36,941 nucleotides of DNA from RGIG1681 sp045657465 (GTDB taxonomy: Bacteria > Bacillota > Clostridia > Christensenellales > UBA1242): contig JAZOTD010000021.1 in the NCBI GenBank assembly GCA_045657465.1, positions 1 through 36,941 on the forward strand. Reading direction: 5' to 3'. Shown in pieces: positions 1 through 7,889 of the stretch. Below the pieces are notes generated by a model that ran no database searches, was not told the origin of the DNA, and saw only the letters and a program-made list of their open reading frames with translations. Each line of letters starts with the position of its first letter. Position 1 is the stretch's first letter. The position numbers and the translations under genes are program-made.

Positions 1-11
1 GAGTGATTTTG

Positions 12-1136
12 ATGAATGGAACAGAGTTTGAGTCAAATTGGTTTTTACATCAATTTTCAAGGCATTGTAACAACAATGATTTGAGGCGAGAAATTGCAAT
101 GGTTAGACGACACGAACAGCAACAACAAAAAATGATTTCAAGTTTAAAGCCGATTGATGAAAGTAATCTTGAAACCACTATTGCTTATGAACAACTGGCT
201 GTTGATTTAACTGCAATTTTAGCGAAACACGTCAAAGATCAAAATGTGAAAAATGCGTTAAACTTTGCGTTGTTGGAAGATTTTGACCATTTGTATCGCT
301 ATGCTAACTTGCTTGAAATGGAGCAAGGGGTGTCGGCTCAAACTATAACAAAAGAATACACAGAAATTATGCCTGGAAGACCCACAATTGCAGAGCATCG
401 TCATCCAAGAGATGCAGTTAACAAGTTTATAAACAGTGAGTGCTCTGATTTGTTTACAAAACTTACAGCGCATATTATCACGGCGGCTGAACAACAGACA
501 ATGAACTATTATATGAATATTGGAAATCATCACCCAACAGAGCTTGGCAGAAGGCTTTATGCAGAGATTGCCATGATTGAAGAACAACACGTGTCTGAAT
601 ATGGAAGTTTGCTTGATGCTAACTGCACATGGCTTGAGAGTTGGGTTATGCATGAATACACAGAGTGTTATTTATATTATTCTTGCTATGAAGATGAACG
701 AGACCCTGAAATTAAAGAAGTTTATAAAATGCGATATTTAGAAGAGTGTGGGCATTTGAAAAAAGCCGCTGAAATGCTTGAAAAATATGAATGCAAACCT
801 TGGCAAAGTTTGTTTCCTGATGGTGCGGAATTTCCAGAGCTTTTAAAGTTTAACGGAAATGTTGAATATATTCGTGAAGTATTAAATTCAACAGTTAACT
901 GCACAAAAGATCGTGAAAATTATATTGATGTGTGCAAGCTTTCAGATAAGGCAGATTTTAAGAAATATAATAAGCAAGTGAACAAGAATGAAAACTATGA
1001 GCCTTGTCACGTTTTGATTGAAGAATATATCAAAAAGAACGGAAAAGATTATCGTTATCAAGTGACAGAACACCCGATTGAAGAACTTAGGGATAGAACC
1101 AAAGATAATGTTGATGTTGGCAGAAATTGTAAATAA
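12..1136 (+). CDS. Ferritin-like diiron protein
   Basis: The protein is mostly helical and carries repeated acidic/His motifs typical of ferritin-like four-helix diiron carboxylate proteins: EDFDHLYRYANLLE, then EIAMIEEQHVSEYGSLLD, then EECGHLKKAAEMLE. These spaced E-x-x-H pairs are what I see. That they bind two irons is family knowledge, and the substrate or role (iron or peroxide handling) is not shown. A GTG at position 3 is also in frame, but GAGTGAT lies just before the ATG at 12 and looks like its ribosome site, so I chose that start. The window edge is only 11 bases away, so an upstream extension cannot be excluded. The C-terminal ~100 residues are polar and lack a recognised domain. 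A terminator follows directly. Confidence 0.6.
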   Translation: MNGTEFESNWFLHQFSRHCNNNDLRREIAMVRRHEQQQQKMISSLKPIDESNLETTIAYEQLAVDLTAILAKHVKDQNVKNALNFALLEDFDHLYRYANLLEMEQGVSAQTITKEYTEIMPGRPTIAEHRHPRDAVNKFINSECSDLFTKLTAHIITAAEQQTMNYYMNIGNHHPTELGRRLYAEIAMIEEQHVSEYGSLLDANCTWLESWVMHEYTECYLYYSCYEDERDPEIKEVYKMRYLEECGHLKKAAEMLEKYECKPWQSLFPDGAEFPELLKFNGNVEYIREVLNSTVNCTKDRENYIDVCKLSDKADFKKYNKQVNKNENYEPCHVLIEEYIKKNGKDYRYQVTEHPIEELRDRTKDNVDVGRNCK

Positions 1137-1163
1137 AAAAGAGAACCATGTGGTTCTCTTTTT
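1135..1163. terminator. Bidirectional terminator between convergent genes
   Basis: AGAGAACC and GGTTCTCT form a perfect stem with a 4-base loop. It is flanked by an A run on the left and a T run on the right, so it can work on both strands. It overlaps the stop codon of the minus-strand radical SAM gene. Confidence 0.85.
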
Positions 1164-2454
1164 AGTTGCTTTGATTTGCTTTTGAGCATTTGCTTTTAAC
1201 AGGAAGATCAACTTCTTTTGTGAGCTTGTTTATAAACATTGCACGTTCTGTGTATGAAAGTTTTTCTTCTGGTTCGTTCATAACTTTTGACTGGATATAT
1301 TCTTGATATGCTGGGGTGTTTGCAAGTTGGTTGATAATTGAAACTTTTTCTTCAGGTGACATTGCTGCACGATATGCAACAAGAAGGTCATAAGCGGTTT
1401 GCCAGTCATCTGGTTGAACGTCGCTTTCAGATAAGATTCTGTCACCACCAAACCATGCAGCAACACTTACTTTGTCAAGAAGGTCTGGGCGTTGGTCTGC
1501 CAAGACTTTTAATGTTGCAACCATTGACCAGATTGAGAATGTGTTGTCAAGCCAGCTTGGTTTTTGCCATTCTGGGTGCTTTTCAGCGTAAGCGTCAGCA
1601 GATTTGAAGACATAGTCACAGAAAGTGTTTTCACGAACGTTGAGTGGGAAAATCACAACTTTGTCAACGCCATAGCCGCCTTCTTCATAAGGGGTTAGGG
1701 CAGTGATGATGCTGTTTACACTTTCTTCAATTTGTTCTTTTTTAGTTAAGAATGGAACAGTTGCCATGATGTTTGCGTCAACCTTGATTCCGTGTTCATG
1801 CAAGGCATAGATTGCTCTTGCAAATGTTTTGTCGTTGATGTGTTTAAGCAAGAGTTGGTCTCTTAGTTCATTGTTGGCAGACTCAAGACCAAGTTCGATA
1901 ACATAATCTTTGACTTCTGGGTGTGCTTCTTTAAAAGCAATAATTTTGTTAAGCGCTTCAGAAGTTACATATTTTCCATCTTTGTCATAATAACCAAGAG
2001 TTTGATAGTGTGTTTCAAAGCTGAGTTCTTCAATTGTTGGAACTTCTTTTAAAAGTTCTTCTGCTTTTTTGAGCACAACATCAAGACATTCTGGCGGGAA
2101 TTCTTTTGAGTCTAAAATTGAACCAACAGCATCAAACAAGACTGAATAGATTGTGTGTGGATTGTTTTTAACATTATTAATAAAAGTGTCCATTTCGCGT
2201 TCAACGATTTGTGGGCTTAAGTCATGGTTGAGAGCACCATATGTGCAAAAACAACATTGACCAAGTCTGCAACCGTCGGTTAAAAATGACAATTGTCCAA
2301 AACCGTGCATAAAGAAAGTGTTTGTGTATGAACCATCTGGGTCTTTGATGCCACTATCTTTAATGGTTCTGCCAAGTGCATAGTTTCTGCGCATATATTC
2401 ATTGCCTGGTTCCCATCTTGTTAAATGCGAGTTTTTATCGAATTTTTCTTCCAT
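1162..2454 (-). CDS. Radical SAM protein, COG1244/RaSEA-like
   Basis: A 430-aa radical SAM enzyme. The cluster-binding cysteines are C62, C67 and C70 in GCRLGQCCFC, a C-x4-C-x2-C spacing rather than the usual C-x3-C-x2-C, with an extra C68. The central segment (IELGLESANNELRDQLL, then GIKVDANIMATVPFLTKKEQIEESVNSI) resembles the Elp3-related COG1244 group, which includes the archaeosine synthase RaSEA. The family match is from memory of its motifs. A role in bacterial RNA modification is only a guess. It starts at an ATG with AAGGAGT upstream, 15 bp after the nitroreductase stop, so the two genes form one operon. No acetyltransferase domain is visible, so it is not a full Elp3. Confidence 0.65.
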   Translation of the reverse strand: MEEKFDKNSHLTRWEPGNEYMRRNYALGRTIKDSGIKDPDGSYTNTFFMHGFGQLSFLTDGCRLGQCCFCTYGALNHDLSPQIVEREMDTFINNVKNNPHTIYSVLFDAVGSILDSKEFPPECLDVVLKKAEELLKEVPTIEELSFETHYQTLGYYDKDGKYVTSEALNKIIAFKEAHPEVKDYVIELGLESANNELRDQLLLKHINDKTFARAIYALHEHGIKVDANIMATVPFLTKKEQIEESVNSIITALTPYEEGGYGVDKVVIFPLNVRENTFCDYVFKSADAYAEKHPEWQKPSWLDNTFSIWSMVATLKVLADQRPDLLDKVSVAAWFGGDRILSESDVQPDDWQTAYDLLVAYRAAMSPEEKVSIINQLANTPAYQEYIQSKVMNEPEEKLSYTERAMFINKLTKEVDLPVKSKCSKANQSN

Positions 2455-2469
2455 ATTGACTCCTTATGA

Positions 2470-3033
2470 TTATAAAATGTCAGTGTTTAAAATAATTTCT
2501 TTAAGGTCTTTTTTCTTAGCTCTAAAAGTTGATGATTGAGCTTCGCCAAAACAAAGACCAGAAACAAGCATTCCTTCACTGCAATATTTTTGTTCGAGTT
2601 GTTCACTAATGGCGCAGATGTCATACATCCAAAGTGAACCAATGCCAAGCTCAGTTGCTCTTAAGAGTGCATTTTCGATGCTTGCACCGATTGATAGCAT
2701 GAGTGAAAACATGCCAGTGTCTTTTTTGTTTAATGTTTCTTTATCTGCAAAAACCAAGACGAGTTTGTTTGCGTTTTTAATAATGTTTGCAGTGGCAATG
2801 CCTGTGTTTTCGGTGTTGTTCTGTTTAAGCGATTCAAGCAAGAGAGAAGCCACTTCGTCTTTTTCTTCGCCTGACAAGATATAAAATCTCCAAGGCTGAT
2901 AATTTTTTGAAGAAGGTGCAAGTCTAGCACAATCTAAAATGTCTACAATTTGTGACATTTCAATGTTTTTGCCTGTGTATGCTCTAACACTTTTTCTTTC
3001 TTCAATGACTTTTTTGCAGTTGTTTGTTTTCAT
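2470..3033 (-). CDS. Nitroreductase family FMN oxidoreductase
   Basis: A 187-aa single-domain protein with the nitroreductase hallmarks: an N-terminal RKSVRAY that contacts FMN phosphate, LAPSSKNYQPWRFYIL, and a C-terminal LVSGLCFGEA region before the final basic segment. Such enzymes are usually dimeric FMN proteins that reduce nitro groups, quinones or flavins with NAD(P)H, or remove iodine. The substrate cannot be told from sequence. It is the first gene of a two-gene minus-strand operon with the radical SAM gene and has a good promoter upstream. Confidence 0.85.
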   Translation of the reverse strand: MKTNNCKKVIEERKSVRAYTGKNIEMSQIVDILDCARLAPSSKNYQPWRFYILSGEEKDEVASLLLESLKQNNTENTGIATANIIKNANKLVLVFADKETLNKKDTGMFSLMLSIGASIENALLRATELGIGSLWMYDICAISEQLEQKYCSEGMLVSGLCFGEAQSSTFRAKKKDLKEIILNTDIL

Positions 3034-3049
3034 AAATACCTCTGTTTAC

Positions 3050-3078
3050 ATTTTAGCATAATTTGGCACAAAAGTAAA
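3050..3078 (-). promoter_or_regulatory. Sigma-A-type promoter for nitroreductase operon
   Basis: Read on the minus strand: TTTACT, 17-bp spacer, TAAAAT, ending about 17 bases before the ATG at 3033. Box sequence and spacing are near consensus. Confidence 0.6.
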
Positions 3079-3184
3079 GGTTATTTATAAAACAATAACC
3101 ATTTTAAAATTTGGTTAATTTTGATTTTTAGTTAATAAAAATTTGTGTTAAAATGATAAAGTATTAATAAAGAAAGAGGTAAGT

Positions 3185-3949
3185 ATGGCACGAAAGAAAA
3201 AATTGTCGTTTAGAATATTAAAAAAACTTATGAAAATGAAATATAAAAGACCTGCATTTGTTTATCTTGGAGAAGAAGTTTCTAATGGTGGGCTTATTTT
3301 GAGCAATCATGAAGGCACTGATGCGCCAATGAGTTTAGAGATTTATTTTGATAAGCCTATTAGAATGTGGGGTGCACATGAGATGAATTCGGGGCTCGTC
3401 AAGATGTATAAATATCAAACAAGGGTTTATTATCATGAAAAAAAACATTGGAATTTGCATCTTGCAAGATTGTTTTGTTTGATTGCAAGTCCGCTTACAA
3501 ACTTGTTTTATAGCGGGTTTGATTTAATTTCGACTTATAAAGATTCAAGATTTTTGAGAACAATTCGTGAAAGTGAGCAAGCAATCAAAGACGGCGAAAA
3601 TGTGGTGGTTTATCCAGAAATGTCAGACAAAGGATATTTGGCAGAACTTGAAGGATTTCACCCAGGCTGCATTTTGTTTGCAGAAACCATGCTCAAAAAG
3701 GGCATAGATGTGCCAATTTTTGTGACCTATTTTAAAAAGAAAGAACGCATTTATGTTATTGACAAGCCAGTTAAATATTCAGAGCTTGCAAAATCAGGAA
3801 AGTCGCGTGAAGAAATTGCTGATACATTGAGACTTCGTTGTAATGAACTTGGAAAAATGACATTTAATGAAGAGGAAATGGAAAAATTAAAGCAAGAACA
3901 AGAATTAAAATTTAAAGAGATTAAAAAACAACAAAAAAATAAAAAATAA
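3185..3949 (+). CDS. PlsC-like acyltransferase, divergent
   Basis: A 254-aa protein with a lysophosphatidic-acid acyltransferase layout. An early NHEGTDAP replaces the NHxxxxD box, and VVYPEMSDKG replaces the FPEGTRS box about 120 residues later. The His-to-Asp spacing is H-x3-D rather than the standard H-x4-D, so the catalytic geometry may differ. A hydrophobic stretch lies in between (LARLFCLIASPLTNLFY). The C-terminus is very basic (KEIKKQQKNKK). The family would acylate lysophospholipids at the membrane, but the acceptor is unknown. Ribosome site AAAGAGGT precedes the ATG. It stands alone between a divergent operon and a terminator. Confidence 0.6.
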   Translation: MARKKKLSFRILKKLMKMKYKRPAFVYLGEEVSNGGLILSNHEGTDAPMSLEIYFDKPIRMWGAHEMNSGLVKMYKYQTRVYYHEKKHWNLHLARLFCLIASPLTNLFYSGFDLISTYKDSRFLRTIRESEQAIKDGENVVVYPEMSDKGYLAELEGFHPGCILFAETMLKKGIDVPIFVTYFKKKERIYVIDKPVKYSELAKSGKSREEIADTLRLRCNELGKMTFNEEEMEKLKQEQELKFKEIKKQQKNKK

Positions 3950-3956
3950 AAGCAAA

Positions 3957-3992
3957 ACAAAAAACCACCTGCATGCGACGGTGGTTTTTTGT
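3957..3992 (+). terminator. Rho-independent terminator after acyltransferase
   Basis: AAAACCACC pairs with GGTGGTTTT across a 10-base loop, followed by a run of six T. Confidence 0.8.
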
Positions 3993-4399
3993 TACAATTT
4001 TTAGCTAATCATTGTGTGTTATACTTTAAATTTGAAGTTTTAACGCAAAGAATTTGGTCAAGGTTGATACTTTCGCTCATTCATCAACCAATTGCATAAA
4101 TTAGGTTTAAATTAAGTCAAGATTAAATTTATTATTATTTCGGCTTATAATAAACATAAAGTTAAACTCGGCTTGATTTTTGTTAATTTTTGCAAAGACA
4201 AAAAGCCTTTGTTAAAAATTAAATTTGCAACATAACTCGACCATTATAGCAAACCGATTTTGTTTTGTTAAGCAAAATTTAAAACTTTTTTTAAAAAATT
4301 CAATTTAGTTAAAAATGAACAAAAAAGAGTTTTTTTGGTATGATTTTGATTTAAATAAATAATCAAATAAAAAATATATACAAATGAAAATTTGTGTGT
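3993..4399. other. AT-rich intergenic region with one clear hairpin
   Basis: About 400 bases without a convincing ORF. It holds one clean inverted repeat (GGTTGAT ... ATCAACC, about 4055-4087), several weak A/T-rich repeats, and long A and T runs toward the CYTH gene. No known RNA family is recognisable by eye. Confidence 0.4.
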
Positions 4400-4405
4400 T
4401 ATAAT
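4400..4405 (+). promoter_or_regulatory. -10 box for CYTH/radical SAM-LysR operon
   Basis: A perfect TATAAT lies 20 bases before the chosen ATG at 4426. No clear -35 box is visible 17 bp upstream, so the promoter may need an activator. Its position would put the transcript start after the in-frame ATG at 4408, which argues against that start codon. Confidence 0.4.
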
Positions 4406-4425
4406 ATATGCGTTACGAGGTTTTT

Positions 4426-4998
4426 ATGATTGAAAAAGAGATTAGAATTCTTGAAATTGACAAAGAGCAGTTTATAAAAGAAATTGTTAAGAAAGGTGCA
4501 GTTTTGGTGCAACCAGAAACTATGCAAAAACGCTATGTTTATGATATTGATCCAAATGACAAGAGTAAATGGATGAGACTTAGAACAAACGGAAACAAAA
4601 CAACTCTTACAATAAAACAAATTTTAGACAAAAGCTCAATTGCGGGAACTGAAGAACATGAAGTTAGTGTTTCTGATTTTGATGAAACACACGCACTTTT
4701 AAGCAGGCTTGGATATGAGCATAGAAATTATCAAGAGAATCAAAGAAGCGTTTATATGCTGGGAGATGTTGAAATTTCAATTGATACTTGGCCACTCATT
4801 CCAACATATGCAGAACTTGAAGGTTCAAATGAAGAAGAAATTTTAAAAATTATTGATTCATTAAATGTAAAAAAGTCTCAAATCACAACACTTGATGTTA
4901 ATTCAATTTATCAAGAGATTTATGGCATTGATATGTTAAAAATAAAAAACTTAGAGTTAGGTGAAACTTATGAAGGTTTGTTGGAACGTAACAAATAA
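4426..4998 (+). CDS. CYTH domain protein, CyaB/ThTPase-like
   Basis: A 190-aa CYTH (triphosphate tunnel) protein. Visible motifs are an N-terminal E-K-E-I-R (ExExR, where most members have ExExK), KWMRLRTNG, TTLTIKQ, EEHEVSVSDFDE, and DTWPLIPTYAELEG near the end. They match the acidic/basic strands that bind a triphosphate and metal. Members are class IV adenylate cyclases, thiamine triphosphatases or inorganic triphosphatases; the sequence does not decide which. I chose the ATG at 4426 because ACGAGG lies 5 bases before it. The last 29 bases overlap the next gene, so translation is probably coupled and the CYTH protein likely works with the radical SAM-LysR product. Confidence 0.75.
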   Translation: MIEKEIRILEIDKEQFIKEIVKKGAVLVQPETMQKRYVYDIDPNDKSKWMRLRTNGNKTTLTIKQILDKSSIAGTEEHEVSVSDFDETHALLSRLGYEHRNYQENQRSVYMLGDVEISIDTWPLIPTYAELEGSNEEEILKIIDSLNVKKSQITTLDVNSIYQEIYGIDMLKIKNLELGETYEGLLERNK

Positions 4999-6661
4999 AT
5001 GTAATGCAAATTGCACTCATTGTTTTAGAAACACTCAAGAAGAACCACTTTCAATTGAACAAAATTTGCAGATTTTAGAAAATATAACAGGTATTGTTGA
5101 CACAATTAGTTTCTCTGGCGGAGAAGTGTTTTTGTATGAGAATGTTTTTGAGCTTATTGCAGCTGCAAAAAAGAAAGGTATAACTTGTTCAATTATTACA
5201 AACGCAATTCTCATAAATAAATCAAATATTGACAAGATTATTTCACTTATTGACAAGATTACATTTTCAATTGATAGTGTTGACGATTTGAAAAATGCAC
5301 GTATTGGCAGAGGTGAAGGATATTGCAAACATTTAAATGAAGTGATTGATTATATCAATAGAAAATATCCAAATTTTCCAATCACAATCAACACGGTTAT
5401 CACACGTGAAAACTACAATGAAATTCCTGCTATATATAAGTTTTTGAGATCAAAAAAGATTCAGCTTTGGAAGTTGATGAGATTCTGCCCATATAGAGAC
5501 CTTGCGAAAAAGAACAAGAATCTTTTGGAAATAACTGATGCACAATTCTTGGAAATTAAGAAGAATTCTGGTAACTTGTTTAACATCAATGCAGTTGTTC
5601 AAGATATTGATGAAATTGAACAACAATTTGTTATTTCACCTGCAGGCAATCTTGCTAGCGGGCAAAATAATGAAGACTTGATTTTGTTGCCACAGCTTTA
5701 TAATCGTAGCCCAGAAAGCATTAAAAGTGTGCTTAAAGAAAAGTCAAAAAATGACTCGCTTTTAGACATTAACTTAAACCTTTACAAAACATTCTACACT
5801 GTTGCAAAGGCGGGAAGTATTTCAGCGGCATCAAAAATGTCTTATATTTCACAACCTGCAATTTCTAAATCAATCAAAAGAATTGAGAGTGATTTGAATG
5901 TTACACTTTTCAACAGATCTTTAAATGGTGTGGTTTTGACAAAACAAGGTGAAAAACTTTTGTATTATATTGAAACTGCATTTAACAACATTTTGACTGC
6001 TGAAAGAAGTTTGAAAGAAGATGATTCATTCAACAAAGGATATCTTAAAATTGGTACTCCTTCGCATATTGGAACATTCTTTATATTTAATATAGTTAAA
6101 GAATTTAGAGCAAACTTTCCAAATATTAAAATTTCAGTTGTTAGCCGTTCAACAAAAGAACTTTTAGAACTTTTGGACACTCATGAAATAGACTTTATTA
6201 TTGACGCGGCTCCAGTTCAAAGCAATGATGAAAGGCTTGCGATTGTTCCGCTTGAAAAGGTTAGACATTGTTTCTTCTACAACGCACAAGACAAAGATGT
6301 TTATAAAAACATCAAATCACTTAAAGAGTTGGAAGATAAGTCAGTGGTTCTTCCAGTTTCAAGAAGTAGTCACAGAAAAAATTTAAATGCTGTTTGTTCA
6401 AGTAGTGGTGTCATGCTTTCAAATGTGCTTGAAATTGAAACTAGTGAAATGATTGTTAAAGCGGTTCGTGAAAGACTTGGTGCTGGATATGTTTTGTATG
6501 ATTTTGTTAAACACAACATTGAACGTGGCGAGTTTTGTGAACTTAAAACTGATGTTGATTTGCCAGAAATTGAACTTGTGCTTGTTTATTATGAAGACTA
6601 TTTAACAGCAGTTCCAAAACACTTCTTAAAATCATATATTTTAAATAGAAAAAAGAAATAA
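4970..6661 (+). CDS. Radical SAM enzyme fused to LysR regulator
   Basis: One 563-aa chain with two complete parts. Residues 1 to ~190 are a MoaA/SPASM-like radical SAM core: C11-N-A-N-C15-T-H-C18 binds the 4Fe-4S cluster and FSGGE (48-52) is the SAM-contact motif. A ~70-residue link follows. From about residue 266 a full LysR regulator begins: LNLYKTFYTVAKAGSISAAS with the helix-turn-helix to ~320 (ISQPAISKSIKRIE), then a normal-length effector domain (GYLKIGTPSHIGTFF onward). The GTG at 4961 is also in frame, but AGGTG precedes the ATG at 4970. It overlaps the CYTH gene and is followed by a strong terminator. Function is unknown. I infer that a redox or SAM-dependent event in the first half may tune DNA binding by the second half, with the downstream importer operon as the obvious target. 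Confidence 0.85.
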   Translation: MKVCWNVTNKCNANCTHCFRNTQEEPLSIEQNLQILENITGIVDTISFSGGEVFLYENVFELIAAAKKKGITCSIITNAILINKSNIDKIISLIDKITFSIDSVDDLKNARIGRGEGYCKHLNEVIDYINRKYPNFPITINTVITRENYNEIPAIYKFLRSKKIQLWKLMRFCPYRDLAKKNKNLLEITDAQFLEIKKNSGNLFNINAVVQDIDEIEQQFVISPAGNLASGQNNEDLILLPQLYNRSPESIKSVLKEKSKNDSLLDINLNLYKTFYTVAKAGSISAASKMSYISQPAISKSIKRIESDLNVTLFNRSLNGVVLTKQGEKLLYYIETAFNNILTAERSLKEDDSFNKGYLKIGTPSHIGTFFIFNIVKEFRANFPNIKISVVSRSTKELLELLDTHEIDFIIDAAPVQSNDERLAIVPLEKVRHCFFYNAQDKDVYKNIKSLKELEDKSVVLPVSRSSHRKNLNAVCSSSGVMLSNVLEIETSEMIVKAVRERLGAGYVLYDFVKHNIERGEFCELKTDVDLPEIELVLVYYEDYLTAVPKHFLKSYILNRKKK

Positions 6662-6666
6662 AAAAT

Positions 6667-6697
6667 TAAAAGACGATGATTAATCATCGTCTTTTTT
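6667..6697 (+). terminator. Strong terminator after radical SAM-LysR gene
   Basis: AAAGACGATGAT and ATCATCGTCTTT form a perfect palindromic stem followed by T7. It separates the regulator operon from the importer operon. Confidence 0.9.
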
Positions 6698-6806
6698 TGT
6701 GAGAAATTTTATAAAAAGTATTTTTCTTTTTTGATATGAATATAAAAATGTATAGAAAATATAATAAAATATGCAAAAAATACGCTTTTGGTTATGGGCT
6801 ATATAA

Positions 6807-6819
6807 CTATTTAAAATAG
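6807..6819. promoter_or_regulatory. Candidate operator palindrome upstream of importer operon
   Basis: CTATTT-A-AAATAG is a perfect 13-bp dyad in the 216-base gap between the LysR-fusion gene and the ABC operon, 58 bases before the first start codon. LysR regulators bind AT-rich dyads, usually T-N11-A type, next to their own gene. Only position and symmetry support it. Confidence 0.3.
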
Positions 6820-6877
6820 AATGAAAACAAGATTTTAGGGGTTTGTTTATTGACTTTATTAAAAGGTATGGGGTATT

Positions 6878-7888
6878 ATGAGCCATATGAAAACAAAAGT
6901 AATGTCAGCTTTGTTAACTTTTGTAATGGTGTTTGTAACTATTTTTACAATACTACAAACATTTTTTGATAACTCTATTAAAATTTATATAGGCTATCAA
7001 AGTGTTACTTCTCAAACTTGGACTGCACTTATTGTTAAAAATAAAAACATCTTTGAAGAAAAGTTAAAAAGAGCGTTTCCAAATCAAAAGTATAAGGTTG
7101 TATGGTCTGACGAAATATCAGGGGCGGTTATCAACACCGCAATGATTTCGGGCAAGTGCCATTTCGGGTTTATGGGCGACATGCCATGTTTATTAAACAT
7201 GAACAAGTCGATTGAACTCGAAGCTTTTGAGTCCGCTCTTTTATGCTTTACAGGAAAAGGCGAGGGTGGAAAAAACCAAAGCATAGTTGTTCCAAAAGAT
7301 AGTAATATTAAAACAGTTTATGATTTAAAGGGCAAAAAGGTGTCGGTTCCTATAGGTTCAAGTGCACACTATATGCTTTTGAGTATTTTAGATAAATATG
7401 GCATCACTGATGATGTTGAAATTGTGCATCAAGACATTGGGCTTGCAAGTCAAATGCTTAACACAAACAAGTCTGATGCGTTTGCAATTTGGGCACCATA
7501 TCCAAACTTTTTAGAAGAACTTGAACAAGGTCGAATTTTGGTTGATGGCGCAGAGTCAAACAAAGATTATCTTGCTGGTGTTATGGTTCACAAAGGTTGG
7601 GCCAATGAGAATAAAGAGATTGTTAAGTTGTTTATTGAGTCTTTGCAAGAAGCTCAACAATTTATAAAGGGCAATCCAAATGAAGCCGCCGAGATTTTTA
7701 GCAAAGAAAGTGGGTTTGATTTAAAGATTGCAAAAAAAGAAGTTTATAGCATTGAATGGGTGGCATCGACAAGTGAAAGTGATTTGATGTCGCTTGAAGA
7801 CAAATTGAAATTTTTGATTGATAATAAAAATATAAAAAATAAGTTTGATATAACAAAATTTGTTTACAGCTTTGATGAGGAGGTGTGA
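6878..7888 (+). CDS. ABC substrate-binding protein, NMT1/TauA-like
   Basis: A 336-aa protein with an N-terminal hydrophobic segment (SALLTFVMVFVTIFTILQTFF) and a periplasmic-binding fold of the nitrate/taurine/sulfonate/thiamine-precursor type: IYIGYQSVTSQTW at the start of the mature part, then VYDLKGKKVSVPIGSSAHYML and DAFAIWAPYPNFLEE, both characteristic. No lipobox cysteine follows the signal, so it may stay anchored by the uncleaved N-terminal helix. The ligand is unknown; family members bind nitrate, sulfonates, taurine or pyrimidine precursors. A second ATG at 6887 is possible. First gene of a seven-gene operon; the next gene starts 1 base after its stop. Confidence 0.85.
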   Translation: MSHMKTKVMSALLTFVMVFVTIFTILQTFFDNSIKIYIGYQSVTSQTWTALIVKNKNIFEEKLKRAFPNQKYKVVWSDEISGAVINTAMISGKCHFGFMGDMPCLLNMNKSIELEAFESALLCFTGKGEGGKNQSIVVPKDSNIKTVYDLKGKKVSVPIGSSAHYMLLSILDKYGITDDVEIVHQDIGLASQMLNTNKSDAFAIWAPYPNFLEELEQGRILVDGAESNKDYLAGVMVHKGWANENKEIVKLFIESLQEAQQFIKGNPNEAAEIFSKESGFDLKIAKKEVYSIEWVASTSESDLMSLEDKLKFLIDNKNIKNKFDITKFVYSFDEEV

Positions 7889-7889
7889 C

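Noticed and set aside
3121..3170. Promoter of the acyltransferase gene
   Set aside because: Several AT-rich boxes occur, but no pair has the right spacing.
4408..4425. ATG at 4408 as the CYTH start
   Set aside because: It lies at the predicted transcript start with no ribosome site; the ATG at 4426 has ACGAGG and starts right at the conserved EKEIR motif.
4970..5760. Radical SAM part as a viperin (ddhNTP synthase)
   Set aside because: The next-door CYTH triphosphatase made this tempting, but I see only generic radical SAM motifs and no viperin-specific C-terminal strings.
6850..6879. TTGACT and TATTAT as promoter of the ABC operon
   Set aside because: The RNA would start after the first ATG and almost on the second, leaving no ribosome site; spacing is 18 bp with a weak -10.
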